The notes under the pieces are model-generated. The model was given only the letters and a program-made list of their open reading frames with translations, did no database searches and was not told the origin of the DNA. This document shows positions 32,140 to 39,203 of a stretch of DNA of 64,000 nucleotides, one piece after another; within the stretch, counting starts at the first letter, position 1; every line of letters begins with the position of its first letter. Origin of the DNA: VBDM01 sp964430565 (GTDB lineage: Bacteria > Pseudomonadota > Gammaproteobacteria > Burkholderiales > SG8-39); assembly GCA_964430565.1 (NCBI GenBank), contig CAYSFD010000019.1, positions 1 to 64,000 on the forward strand. Direction: 5' to 3'. A program made the translations under genes and the position numbers.

Positions 32140-33105
32140 ATGCGGAGATTGATGAAGGGCTTCTGGCTGTGCACCGCTGCGTTAGCGGTTGGAACGGGCG
32201 CCGCGCTCGCGCAAAGTTTCCCGAGCAAGACGGTCCGGCTCATTTCGGGCGTGACCCCGGGCAGCGCCTCGGACACGATGGCGCGCATCGTCGCCGAGAA
32301 ACTGACGTCAACCCTCGGCCAGTCGGTGATCGTCGAGAACTGGCTCGGCGCGGGAGGGCTGGTCGGCGCGTCCCGTGTTGCCAAGGGTGATCCCGACGGC
32401 CATACGATCATGGTCTACGCCTCGGCTTTTACCTTGGCGCCGCTGATCAACCCCGGGGTGCTCGACCCGAAGGACCTCACGCCAGTCGCCACCATGGCGA
32501 CGATACCGACGGTGCTGATCGTTCCCACCGCGAAACCCTACAAATCGATAGCCGAGCTCGTTGCCGCCGCCAAGGCGAAGCCGGGCGACATCGTCGGCAC
32601 CACTGCGGGGATCGGCAGCGCGACGCACATGAACCTGGAGCGCTTTCGCATTTCCGCCGGTATCGAAGTTCTGCGGCTGCACATGAAGGGCGCCCCGGAG
32701 GCGTTCACGGAAGTGCTGACGGGCCGCGCCGACTTCTATTTCGCGCTTCCGTTTCAGGTGCGCGCCAACCTGAAGGAGGGCAAGATCCGCGCCCTCGCCG
32801 TGGGCTCGCCCAAGAGGAGCTCGCTCTTCCCCGACTTGCCCACCACCGTCGAGGCGGGCTATCCGAACTCGGATTACAATTTCTGGGTCGGCGCGCTGAT
32901 GCCTACCAGGACGCCACGCGACATCGTCCAGCGCCTGCACCGCGAATTCAACGCCGCGGTGAACGCGCCCGACGTGCGCGAGAAGATCATCAAAACCGGA
33001 GCGGATCCGCTGTCGCTGACGCTGCCGGAGTTCGAGGCCATGATCCGGGACGAATTCGAGTCGAACGCCAAGCTGGTCAAGGCCGCGGACATCAAAGGCA
33101 ATTAA
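32140..33105 (+). CDS. Bug/TctC-family tripartite tricarboxylate transporter receptor
   Basis: A 321-residue periplasmic receptor with a signal peptide ending near AALAQ. The mature N-terminus SFPSKTVRLISGVTPGSASDTMARIVAEKL and the later GAGGLVGASRVAKGDPDGHTIM are diagnostic. Bug proteins bind organic acids such as citrate, aromatic acids or nicotinate for TctAB transport or signalling. No tctA or tctB gene lies near. GAGGAGATG precedes the ATG. Its stop codon falls inside a long hairpin repeat. Confidence 0.93.
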   Translation: MRRLMKGFWLCTAALAVGTGAALAQSFPSKTVRLISGVTPGSASDTMARIVAEKLTSTLGQSVIVENWLGAGGLVGASRVAKGDPDGHTIMVYASAFTLAPLINPGVLDPKDLTPVATMATIPTVLIVPTAKPYKSIAELVAAAKAKPGDIVGTTAGIGSATHMNLERFRISAGIEVLRLHMKGAPEAFTEVLTGRADFYFALPFQVRANLKEGKIRALAVGSPKRSSLFPDLPTTVEAGYPNSDYNFWVGALMPTRTPRDIVQRLHREFNAAVNAPDVREKIIKTGADPLSLTLPEFEAMIRDEFESNAKLVKAADIKGN

Positions 33106-33177
33106 AGGCGGGCGCGCAAGGCGCGCCGCTTTAATCCTGCGGGATCGAACGGACGCTGCGCGCCGTTCATCCCGCAG
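33102..33177 (+). repeat. Double-hairpin repeat, copy A
   Basis: Hairpin 1 (33102-33134): TTAAAG-g-CGG-g-CGCGC / GCGCG-CCG-CTTTAA, 14 bp with two bulged G, 3-base loop. Hairpin 2 (33137-33177): CTGCGGGAT-c-GAACGG / CCGTTC-ATCCCGCAG, 15 bp with one bulged C. The same architecture with changed but complementary bases recurs at 34563-34634, so this is a structured repeat. It overlaps the tctC stop and precedes the M24 gene. Confidence 0.7.
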
Positions 33178-33248
33178 CGTGGTATGCCGCGGGCGCGTTC
33201 GCGTGGCATACTTCGCATTCCACAGAAGAGTCGTTCCAGGAAAAATCG

Positions 33249-34556
33249 ATGGCTGGACACAAAAAGACTGCCGAACCTAAGATCATTCGTCCGGACGATA
33301 TCGATCCGCACCACAACTGGAAGCGGCCTTTGTCCGCTCCCGGCCACACCCAGGTCGATTTCGAGGAGCGCGTCAACTTCCGGCGGCTGCAAGAGTATCG
33401 CCTTGCGCGCGTGCGCGCGGCGCTCTCCGGGTCGGGTCTCGGGGCGCTGCTGTCGTTCGATCAGCACAACATCCGCTATACCACGAGCACCGTGATCGGC
33501 GAGTGGGCGCGCGACAAGCTCACGCGGTATTCGCTCCTCACCGGTAACGGCGACCCGTACATCTGGGATTTCGGCAGCGCTGCCAAGCACCACCGGCTCT
33601 ACGCGCCCTGGTTGCGCACCGACCATTGCCGCGCGGGCATGCTCGGCATGCGCGGCGCGACCGGCTCGGACATCGAGCTGTTCCGCGACGGGGCAAAGGA
33701 GATCAAGGCGGTCCTCGACGAGGAAGGCGTGGGCGACATGCCGTTGGGGATCGACGTCGTCGAGCCGCCGATGCTCTTCGAGCTGCAAAAGCTCGGCATC
33801 GAAGTCCGCGACGGCCAGCAGGTGATGCTGATGGCGCGCGAAGTGAAGAACATCGACGAGTTGACGCTGCTCAACATGGCCGCTGCCATGGTGGACGGCG
33901 TCTATCATGATATTGCCGAGGCGCTCAAGCCTGGCGTCAAGGAATCGCAGATCGTCGCCCTCGCGACCGCGCGCCTCTACGAGATGGGCTCGGATTGCGT
34001 CGAGGCGATCAACTCGATTTCGGGCGAGCGCTGCTCCCCGCACCCGCACAACTTCACCGACCGCCTGATCCGGCCCGGCGACCAGGCATTCTTCGACGTC
34101 ATTCAGTCGTACATGGGCTACCGCACTTGCTACTACCGTACTTTCAACGTCGGGCGCGCTACCGACCCGCAGCGCACCGCCTACCGGAAGGCGCGCGAGT
34201 GGATGGACAGGGCAATCGAGCTGCTGAAGCCGGGGATGTCGAGCGACAAGATCGCGCTTGCCTTGCCAGAAGCGAAGGAGATCGGATTTTCGAGCGAGAT
34301 GGAGGCCTTCGGCCTCAACTTCTGCCACGGCCTGGGGCTCGGCCTGCACGAGCGGCCGCTGATCTCGCGGGTCAATTCGCTGAAGGAGCCGATCGAGCTG
34401 AAGGCGGGAATGGTGTTTGCGGTCGAAACGTATTGCCCGGCCACCGACGGCATCTCCGCGGCGAGGATCGAGGAGGAAGTGATCCTCACTCCGGAGGGCG
34501 CGAAGATCATCTCGCTGTATCCGGCCGAAGAGCTGCCGATAGCGAATCCGTACTGA
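33249..34556 (+). CDS. M24 (creatinase/Xaa-Pro-peptidase-like) protein with altered metal site
   Basis: A 435-residue protein with an N-terminal creatinase-type domain (about 40-195) and a C-terminal pita-bread domain. Expected metal-site residues: Asp283 (QAFFDV) present; the second Asp, in the GY-x-S-D-x-TRTF position, is Cys294 (GYRTCYYRTF); His360 (NFCHGLGLG), Glu393 (VFAVETY) and Glu408 (AARIEEEV) present. It is therefore probably not a classical two-metal aminopeptidase; creatinase-like or lyase-like chemistry is possible. It lies between two copies of a hairpin repeat and upstream of E1 dehydrogenase genes. Confidence 0.87.
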   Translation: MAGHKKTAEPKIIRPDDIDPHHNWKRPLSAPGHTQVDFEERVNFRRLQEYRLARVRAALSGSGLGALLSFDQHNIRYTTSTVIGEWARDKLTRYSLLTGNGDPYIWDFGSAAKHHRLYAPWLRTDHCRAGMLGMRGATGSDIELFRDGAKEIKAVLDEEGVGDMPLGIDVVEPPMLFELQKLGIEVRDGQQVMLMAREVKNIDELTLLNMAAAMVDGVYHDIAEALKPGVKESQIVALATARLYEMGSDCVEAINSISGERCSPHPHNFTDRLIRPGDQAFFDVIQSYMGYRTCYYRTFNVGRATDPQRTAYRKAREWMDRAIELLKPGMSSDKIALALPEAKEIGFSSEMEAFGLNFCHGLGLGLHERPLISRVNSLKEPIELKAGMVFAVETYCPATDGISAARIEEEVILTPEGAKIISLYPAEELPIANPY

Positions 34557-34562
34557 GCGTCA

Positions 34563-34634
34563 AAAGCGGACGGCTGACGCCGCCGCTTTAACTCCGCCGG
34601 TTCGAACTGGCGCAAAGCGCAGTTCAACCGGCGG
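34563..34634 (+). repeat. Double-hairpin repeat, copy B
   Basis: Hairpin 1 (34563-34589): AAAGCGG-a-CGGC / GCCG-CCGCTTT around TGAC. Hairpin 2 (34594-34634): CCGCCGGTT-c-GAACTG-g-CGC / GCG-CAGTTC-AACCGGCGG, 18 bp with two bulges. It shares GCCGCTTTAA, CGAAC and GTTCA with copy A at the same relative places while stem bases differ pairwise. It directly follows the M24 gene and precedes the E1 genes. Confidence 0.7.
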
Positions 34635-34667
34635 AAAATCAGGAAGAATTGGAGGAGACCAAGCTAT

Positions 34668-35693
34668 ATGAGTACGGTGAAAGAAAAGGCGGCACCTGCG
34701 CAGCGGGGCGCGGAAATTCCCGAGGCGACCCGGCTGAAGCTCTACCAGCTGCAAGTCGAGATCCGCTACTGCGAGAAGCGCGCCTATGACTTGTTTCTCC
34801 AGAACCTTGTGAAAGGCACCAGCCACCTTGCGCTCGGGCAGGAGGCGGTGGCGGCCGGATTCGCGGCGGCGATGAACAAGGACGACTACACCTTCTGTAC
34901 CTACCGCGGGCACCACCACACGCTCGCGCGCGGCGCCTCGATGCTGGCGGTGCTGGGCGAGCTGATGGGCCGCCAATGCGGACTGATGAAAGGCAAGGGC
35001 GGCTCGATGCACCTGACCAGCGTCGAGCACGGCGTGATGGGCTCCTACGCCATCGTCGGCGCGCACCTTCCGATCGCCGCCGGGGCGGCGTGGTCGGCGC
35101 AGTACCGCGGCACGAAGCAAGTCGCGGTCGCGTTCTTCGGCGACGGCGCGACCAATATCGGCGCCTTTCACGAGGCGCTCAATCTCGCGGCGGTGTGGAA
35201 GCTGCCGGTCGTGTTCTGCTGCGAGAACAACTTGTACATGGAGTACACGCCCATTTCCGCCGTCACCGCGGTGAAGCATCCCGCGGCCGACCGCGCGGCC
35301 AGCTACGGCCTGGAGCGCCAGGTGATCGACGGCAACGACGCCGACGCCGTATACGGTACCGCGCGTGAGGCGATCGCCAAGGCTCGCTTAGGCGGCGGGC
35401 CTTCGCTGATCGAATGCCTCACCTACCGTCACAGCGGCCATTCGCGCGCCGACCCGGCCAAGTACCGGCCGAAGGAGGAAGTCGAGGAATGGCTGAAGCG
35501 TGATCCGGTGACGCTCTATCGCAGCCGCCTGCTCGCAGGCGGCGTCGCCGAAGCGACTCTCGCGAAAATCGAGTCCGATGCGATGGCGACCCTCGAACGG
35601 GCGACCGAAAGCGCGAAGGCCTCGCCCACGCCGGCATTGGAGAGCGCGATGACCGACGTGTGGGCGGACGGAGGCAACGCATGGCGCAACTGA
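34668..35693 (+). CDS. Thiamine-diphosphate-dependent 2-oxoacid/acetoin dehydrogenase E1, alpha subunit
   Basis: A 341-residue E1 alpha subunit. The thiamine-diphosphate motif is GDG (158-160) through NN (187-188): FFGDGATNIGAFHEALNLAAVWKLP ends with CCENN. The YRHSGHSRADPAKYR loop near residue 250 is the conserved regulatory and E2-contact loop. It resembles pyruvate/acetoin dehydrogenase E1 (PdhA/AcoA). GGAGGAG precedes the ATG. The beta subunit follows with a 13-base overlap. Substrate not determined. Confidence 0.92.
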   Translation: MSTVKEKAAPAQRGAEIPEATRLKLYQLQVEIRYCEKRAYDLFLQNLVKGTSHLALGQEAVAAGFAAAMNKDDYTFCTYRGHHHTLARGASMLAVLGELMGRQCGLMKGKGGSMHLTSVEHGVMGSYAIVGAHLPIAAGAAWSAQYRGTKQVAVAFFGDGATNIGAFHEALNLAAVWKLPVVFCCENNLYMEYTPISAVTAVKHPAADRAASYGLERQVIDGNDADAVYGTAREAIAKARLGGGPSLIECLTYRHSGHSRADPAKYRPKEEVEEWLKRDPVTLYRSRLLAGGVAEATLAKIESDAMATLERATESAKASPTPALESAMTDVWADGGNAWRN

Positions 35694-36673
35694 GCTATAG
35701 GGACGCGGTCGCCGCGGGCATCGCGCAGGAGATGAGGCGCGACGAGCGCGTCGTGCTGTTCGGCGAGGACACCGCCGCCGCGGGCGGTGTGTTCAAGACG
35801 ACGGTCGGCCTGTTCGAGGAATTCGGACCACGACGGGTGAAGGACACGCCGATTTCGGAGCTCGCGATCCTCGGCGCGGCGATGGGCGCGGCGATGACCG
35901 GCCTCAGGCCAATCGCCGAGATCATGTTCTCGGATTTCCTCGCCTGCTGCTGGGATTATGTCGCCAACGAAATCGCCAAGACCCGCTACATGAGCGATGG
36001 GCAGATCACGCTGCCGCTGGTGATCCGAACTGCCAACGGCGCGGGCTCGCGCTTTGGAGCCCAACACTCGCAGAGCGTGGAGAACTGGGCGATGGCGATA
36101 CCGGGGATCAAGGTCGTCGCGCCCTCCACGCCAGCCGACGCTAAGGGGCTGCTGGCCGCGGCGATTCGCGATCCTGACCCGGTCTTGTTCTTCGAGCACA
36201 AAAGCCTGCTCGGGAACAAGGGCGAGGTGCCCGAGGGCGAGCACGTCGAGCCGCTAGGCAAGGCGAGCGTGCTGCGAACGGGCGGGGACGCGACGATCAT
36301 AGCGCTCGCCGCGATGGTCCCGCGTGCGCTCCAGGCGGCTGAGGCGCTGGCCAAGGAGCACGGGATCTCGGCAACGGTCATCGACGTGCGCTCGCTCGTG
36401 CCACTCGACGCCCGGACGCTGCTCGAACATTCGGCGCGCACCGGGCGCGTTTTCACCGTCGAGGAGAACCCGCGTCTGTGCGGCTGGGGCGCCGAGATCG
36501 CCTCGGTCATTCAGGAGGAGGTTTTCAGTTCGCTGAAAGGGCCGGTGATTCGCATCACGACGCCGCATGTTCCGCTGCCCGCTTCCGATCAGCTGGAGGA
36601 CGCCGTCCTGCCCACGGTGGCGCGCATCGTGAACGACATAAAGCGCGCGCTGGATTCACGGCGCGCCGCATGA
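35681..36673 (+). CDS. Thiamine-diphosphate-dependent 2-oxoacid/acetoin dehydrogenase E1, beta subunit
   Basis: A 330-residue E1 beta subunit: MAQLSYRDAVAAGIAQEM, FGEDTAAAGGVFK, DTPISELAILGAAMGAAM, QHSQSVENWAMAIPGIKVV and the transketolase C-domain with IDVRSLVPLD and VEENPRLCGWGAE. The ATG was chosen because the family begins exactly here; it overlaps the alpha gene by 13 bases, indicating coupled translation. With alpha it forms the heterotetramer that decarboxylates a 2-oxo acid and transfers the acyl group to a lipoyl lysine. Confidence 0.93.
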   Translation: MAQLSYRDAVAAGIAQEMRRDERVVLFGEDTAAAGGVFKTTVGLFEEFGPRRVKDTPISELAILGAAMGAAMTGLRPIAEIMFSDFLACCWDYVANEIAKTRYMSDGQITLPLVIRTANGAGSRFGAQHSQSVENWAMAIPGIKVVAPSTPADAKGLLAAAIRDPDPVLFFEHKSLLGNKGEVPEGEHVEPLGKASVLRTGGDATIIALAAMVPRALQAAEALAKEHGISATVIDVRSLVPLDARTLLEHSARTGRVFTVEENPRLCGWGAEIASVIQEEVFSSLKGPVIRITTPHVPLPASDQLEDAVLPTVARIVNDIKRALDSRRAA

Positions 36674-36692
36674 GCAGAACGGAGACGCGAAG

Positions 36693-36932
36693 ATGGAAGT
36701 GATCATGCCCCAACTGGGGGAGACGGTGACCGAAGGAACCGTCGCCAACTGGTACAAGAAAGTCGGAGACGCCGTGCGCGCCGACGAGCCGCTGTTCGAA
36801 GTCGAGACCGACAAGGTGACGACCGAAATTCCGGCGATAGCAAACGGAGTGCTCAAGGCAATCCTGGTCGAGCCGGGCACCACGGTTCCGGTGGGCACGG
36901 TGCTTGCCGTGATCGAGCCGGCGCCCAAATAG
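36693..36932 (+). CDS. Stand-alone lipoyl-domain protein
   Basis: Only 79 residues, a complete biotinyl/lipoyl domain with the modification site Lys41 in VETDKVTTEI and flanking MPQLGETVTEG and GTVLAVIEP. In normal complexes this domain is the N-terminal part of a 400-residue E2 acyltransferase. Here a stop follows directly, and a new gene with its own ribosome site begins 16 bases later, so it is not a frameshifted E2. No E2 catalytic core or E3 is in the window. It may act as a free acyl or electron carrier for the E1 encoded just upstream. Confidence 0.93.
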   Translation: MEVIMPQLGETVTEGTVANWYKKVGDAVRADEPLFEVETDKVTTEIPAIANGVLKAILVEPGTTVPVGTVLAVIEPAPK

Positions 36933-36948
36933 GTTCAAAGGAGCGCTG

Positions 36949-37890
36949 GTGACCGGGGCAAAAGCGGCAAGCGCCAAGCTCGGCTGGATCGGCACCGGCC
37001 GCATGGGTTTTGAGATGGCGAGGCGCCTCGCGAAGGGCGGCTGCGACATCACCGTCTGGAACCGCACTCGCGCAAAGGCCGAGCCGCTCGCAAAGGAGGG
37101 CGCGAAGATCGCCGACTCGCTCCCCCAACTCGCCGGCTGCGACATCGTCTTCTGCATGGTTTCGACCTGGGAGGACGTCAAGGAGGTGCTCGCGGGTCCA
37201 AAGGGGCTGCTTTCCCGGGCGAAAGACGCTGCGCCGCGCATGCTCGTCGAGTGCTCTTCGATTTCCCTTGAAGGTTCCGCTGAGCTGCGCAAGATTCTCG
37301 CAGGGCACGGCGTCGAGCTTCTTTCGGCGCCGGTCTCGGGCAATGCCAAAGTGATCAGGGCGGGTAAGCTCACCTTCGTCGTCTCGGGACCGAAGGCGGC
37401 GTACGAGACGGCGGAGCCCTACCTCGGCATGATGGGCCAGGGCTCGTCGTACGTCGGGGAGGGCGAGCTCTCGCGCATCGTCAAGATCTGCCACAACGTG
37501 ATGCTGGGCGTGGTGACGCAGTGCATGGCGGAGATCACCGTGCTCGCGCAGAAGGCGGGCGTGCCGCGGCACGCGTTCCTCGATTTCCTGAACAAGAGCG
37601 TGATGGGCTCGACCTTCACGCGCTACAAGGCGCCGGCGTTCGTCAACCTCGATTTCCACGTGACCTTCACGCCGTACCTGTTGCGCAAGGACCTGGACCT
37701 CGGCCTGGAGGCCGGGCGCAAGCTCGAGGTGCCAATGCCGCTCGCCTCGATTACCCGCGACCTGATCCAGGCCATGATGGGGAGCGGCATGACCGAGGAG
37801 GACTTCTCCACGCTGCTCCTGCAGCAGGCGCGGTCCTCCGGCATCGGTCTCGAACCGGAAAACGTCAAAGTCGGCGACGGGCTTGGCTGA
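36949..37890 (+). CDS. Beta-hydroxyacid (3-hydroxyisobutyrate-type) dehydrogenase
   Basis: A 313-residue NAD(P)-dependent oxidoreductase. N-terminal Rossmann fold with GWIGTGRMGFEMARRL, the substrate motif LLSAPVSGN, and the catalytic Lys region SRIVKICHNVMLG, followed by the helical C-domain. Family members oxidise 3-hydroxy acids or reduce semialdehydes. It starts at GTG behind AAAGGAG and belongs to the same run as E1 alpha, E1 beta and the lipoyl protein, so it may supply or use the E1 substrate. Confidence 0.9.
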   Translation: MTGAKAASAKLGWIGTGRMGFEMARRLAKGGCDITVWNRTRAKAEPLAKEGAKIADSLPQLAGCDIVFCMVSTWEDVKEVLAGPKGLLSRAKDAAPRMLVECSSISLEGSAELRKILAGHGVELLSAPVSGNAKVIRAGKLTFVVSGPKAAYETAEPYLGMMGQGSSYVGEGELSRIVKICHNVMLGVVTQCMAEITVLAQKAGVPRHAFLDFLNKSVMGSTFTRYKAPAFVNLDFHVTFTPYLLRKDLDLGLEAGRKLEVPMPLASITRDLIQAMMGSGMTEEDFSTLLLQQARSSGIGLEPENVKVGDGLG

Positions 37891-37923
37891 AACCTGACCG
37901 AAACGCCAGCGTAATAATCCGAG

Positions 37924-37966
37924 TTTGTCAAGGCAGTCTGCCCGGCTCGTTGGGCACTGCGACAAA
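37924..37966 (+). other. Structured intergenic hairpin
   Basis: The 252 bp between the dehydrogenase and the FecR-like gene hold no gene I can support. The main feature is a hairpin TTTGTC-aag-GCAGT-ct-GCCC / GGGC-ACTGC-GACAAA with an 8-base loop, 15 paired bases in total. No T-run follows, so a simple terminator is unlikely. A smaller GTAGCG/CGCTAC inverted repeat lies further downstream. Confidence 0.45.
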
Positions 37967-38142
37967 TCGCCGCACGGTGCCCTGTCTGCGCACCGGTAAT
38001 ATTACTCACTCTAGGCCGTTGGATCGATCCCTGTTTCTCACAAGGAAGGCGGTAGCGCTTACCCGCTACAAAGCACCGAGGGCGAATCCACCGGCACGTT
38101 CTGGAAAAGCGGGCGTGTTTCCCGTGGCGATCGGGGAGGGTG

Positions 38143-38577
38143 ATGAGGCAGTCTCGCGAGTTGGACGATCCATGCCGTCGCGTCCTGATCCAGGCGCTGG
38201 TGGCGGGTATCTTTTCTTCGGCCGGAGGCGCGCCCGCGCAGAGCATGGCCGCGCAGAGCGTCTTCGATCCGGCGCCCAAGGAACTCGCCGCCGGCCAATC
38301 GTTCTGCCACGTCTCGGGGCGCGTGTTGGTCAACGACCGGCTGGCTACGCTCCAAACTCCGATCAAGAACGGCGATATCGTGGAGACGGCGAGCAACGCG
38401 GAGGCCGTCTTCTTCGTCGGCAACGACGCGTTTATCCTGCGCGGCGAAGGCCGCATGGTTGTCGCGGCTCAGCCGGCCGTTTCGGCGCTGGAGACCGTGT
38501 TGCGGCTCGTAACGTCCGTGCTCGGCAGGGCGAGGAAAACCCATAGCCATACCGCGACGATCGGCATTCGCGGCTAG
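38143..38577 (+). CDS. FecR-like protein, apparently C-terminally truncated
   Basis: A 144-residue protein. Residues about 48-120 follow the FecR-domain pattern of a betaproteobacterial family (GQSFCHVSGRVLVND, IKNGDIVETASNAEAVFFVGNDAFILRGEG). Family members continue after ATIGIRG with a G-x-Y-x-E, Cys-rich segment of several dozen residues; here a TAG follows TATIGIRG and another stop comes soon after. So the gene is truncated or shortened. A hydrophobic stretch near residues 15-33 may be a signal peptide. The GGGGAGG site is close to the ATG. It converges on regA, 16 bp away. Confidence 0.7.
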   Translation: MRQSRELDDPCRRVLIQALVAGIFSSAGGAPAQSMAAQSVFDPAPKELAAGQSFCHVSGRVLVNDRLATLQTPIKNGDIVETASNAEAVFFVGNDAFILRGEGRMVVAAQPAVSALETVLRLVTSVLGRARKTHSHTATIGIRG

Positions 38578-38593
38578 CCGATCCTTTGAACGG

Positions 38594-39199
38594 CTAATCC
38601 CGAGCCGGATGTTTGCTCAGTTTCCGCTGCAAAGTTCGCCGGTGCATTCCGAGCAGCCGCGCCGCAGCGGAAATGTTGCCCTTGCTCCCGGTCAGTACCC
38701 GGTTGATGTGCTCCCACTCAAGCCTGTTTACGGATAGCGGTTTTTCGCGAATCGGAGCAGATGTCGCCGCGAAGTCGCGATACAGCGCCTCGACAATGTC
38801 GTCCGCGTTTGCGGGTTTTGTCAGGTAGTAGCGCGCGCCGAGCTTTACCGCCTCTATCGCTGTGGCAATACTCGCATAGCCGGTGAGCACCACGACCCGC
38901 ATGTGTTTATGCAGGCCCATCAGTTGCTTGACCAAACCGAGTCCCGAGCCGTCCGGAAATTTCAGATCGACGATCGCGAACTCTGGAGGATACTCGGCGG
39001 CGGCGGCAAGCGCGGCCTGATAGTTGTGCGCTACGGCGACTCTGAATCCCTTTCTCTGGAGTGCGCGCGCCAGGACGGAACAAAGTATCTCATCGTCATC
39101 CACAAGCAGCAGACGCGATTGATCGCCGTTCTGGCTTTCCCTGGGTTTCCCCGGAAAGTGAGACGGAATCCTGATGCTGTCTGATGAATCGTCAGCCAC
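38594..39199 (-). CDS. regA: Redox response regulator RegA/PrrA family
   Basis: A 201-residue regulator: receiver domain with the acidic cluster VDDDE, phospho-acceptor Asp78 (AIVDLKFPDG), Thr in VVVLTGYAS and Lys in YYLTKPAN; then a linker and a Fis-like helix-turn-helix NISAAARLLGMHRRTLQRKL. This is the RegA/PrrA/ActR layout. It controls respiratory, carbon and nitrogen genes in response to redox state. It starts at GTG, 4 bases after the stop of its kinase gene. Confidence 0.92.
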   Translation of the reverse strand: MADDSSDSIRIPSHFPGKPRESQNGDQSRLLLVDDDEILCSVLARALQRKGFRVAVAHNYQAALAAAAEYPPEFAIVDLKFPDGSGLGLVKQLMGLHKHMRVVVLTGYASIATAIEAVKLGARYYLTKPANADDIVEALYRDFAATSAPIREKPLSVNRLEWEHINRVLTGSKGNISAAARLLGMHRRTLQRKLSKHPARD

Positions 39200-39203
39200 T
39201 TCT

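Noticed and set aside
33249..34556. Calling the M24 protein a DMSP lyase DddP.
   Set aside because: It shares the fold, but the metal-site Asp is changed and the DddP-like sequence context is not matched.
36693..36948. The lipoyl protein as a frameshifted E2 acyltransferase.
   Set aside because: The following gene has its own ribosome site and is clearly a dehydrogenase; no E2 catalytic sequence is visible in any frame.
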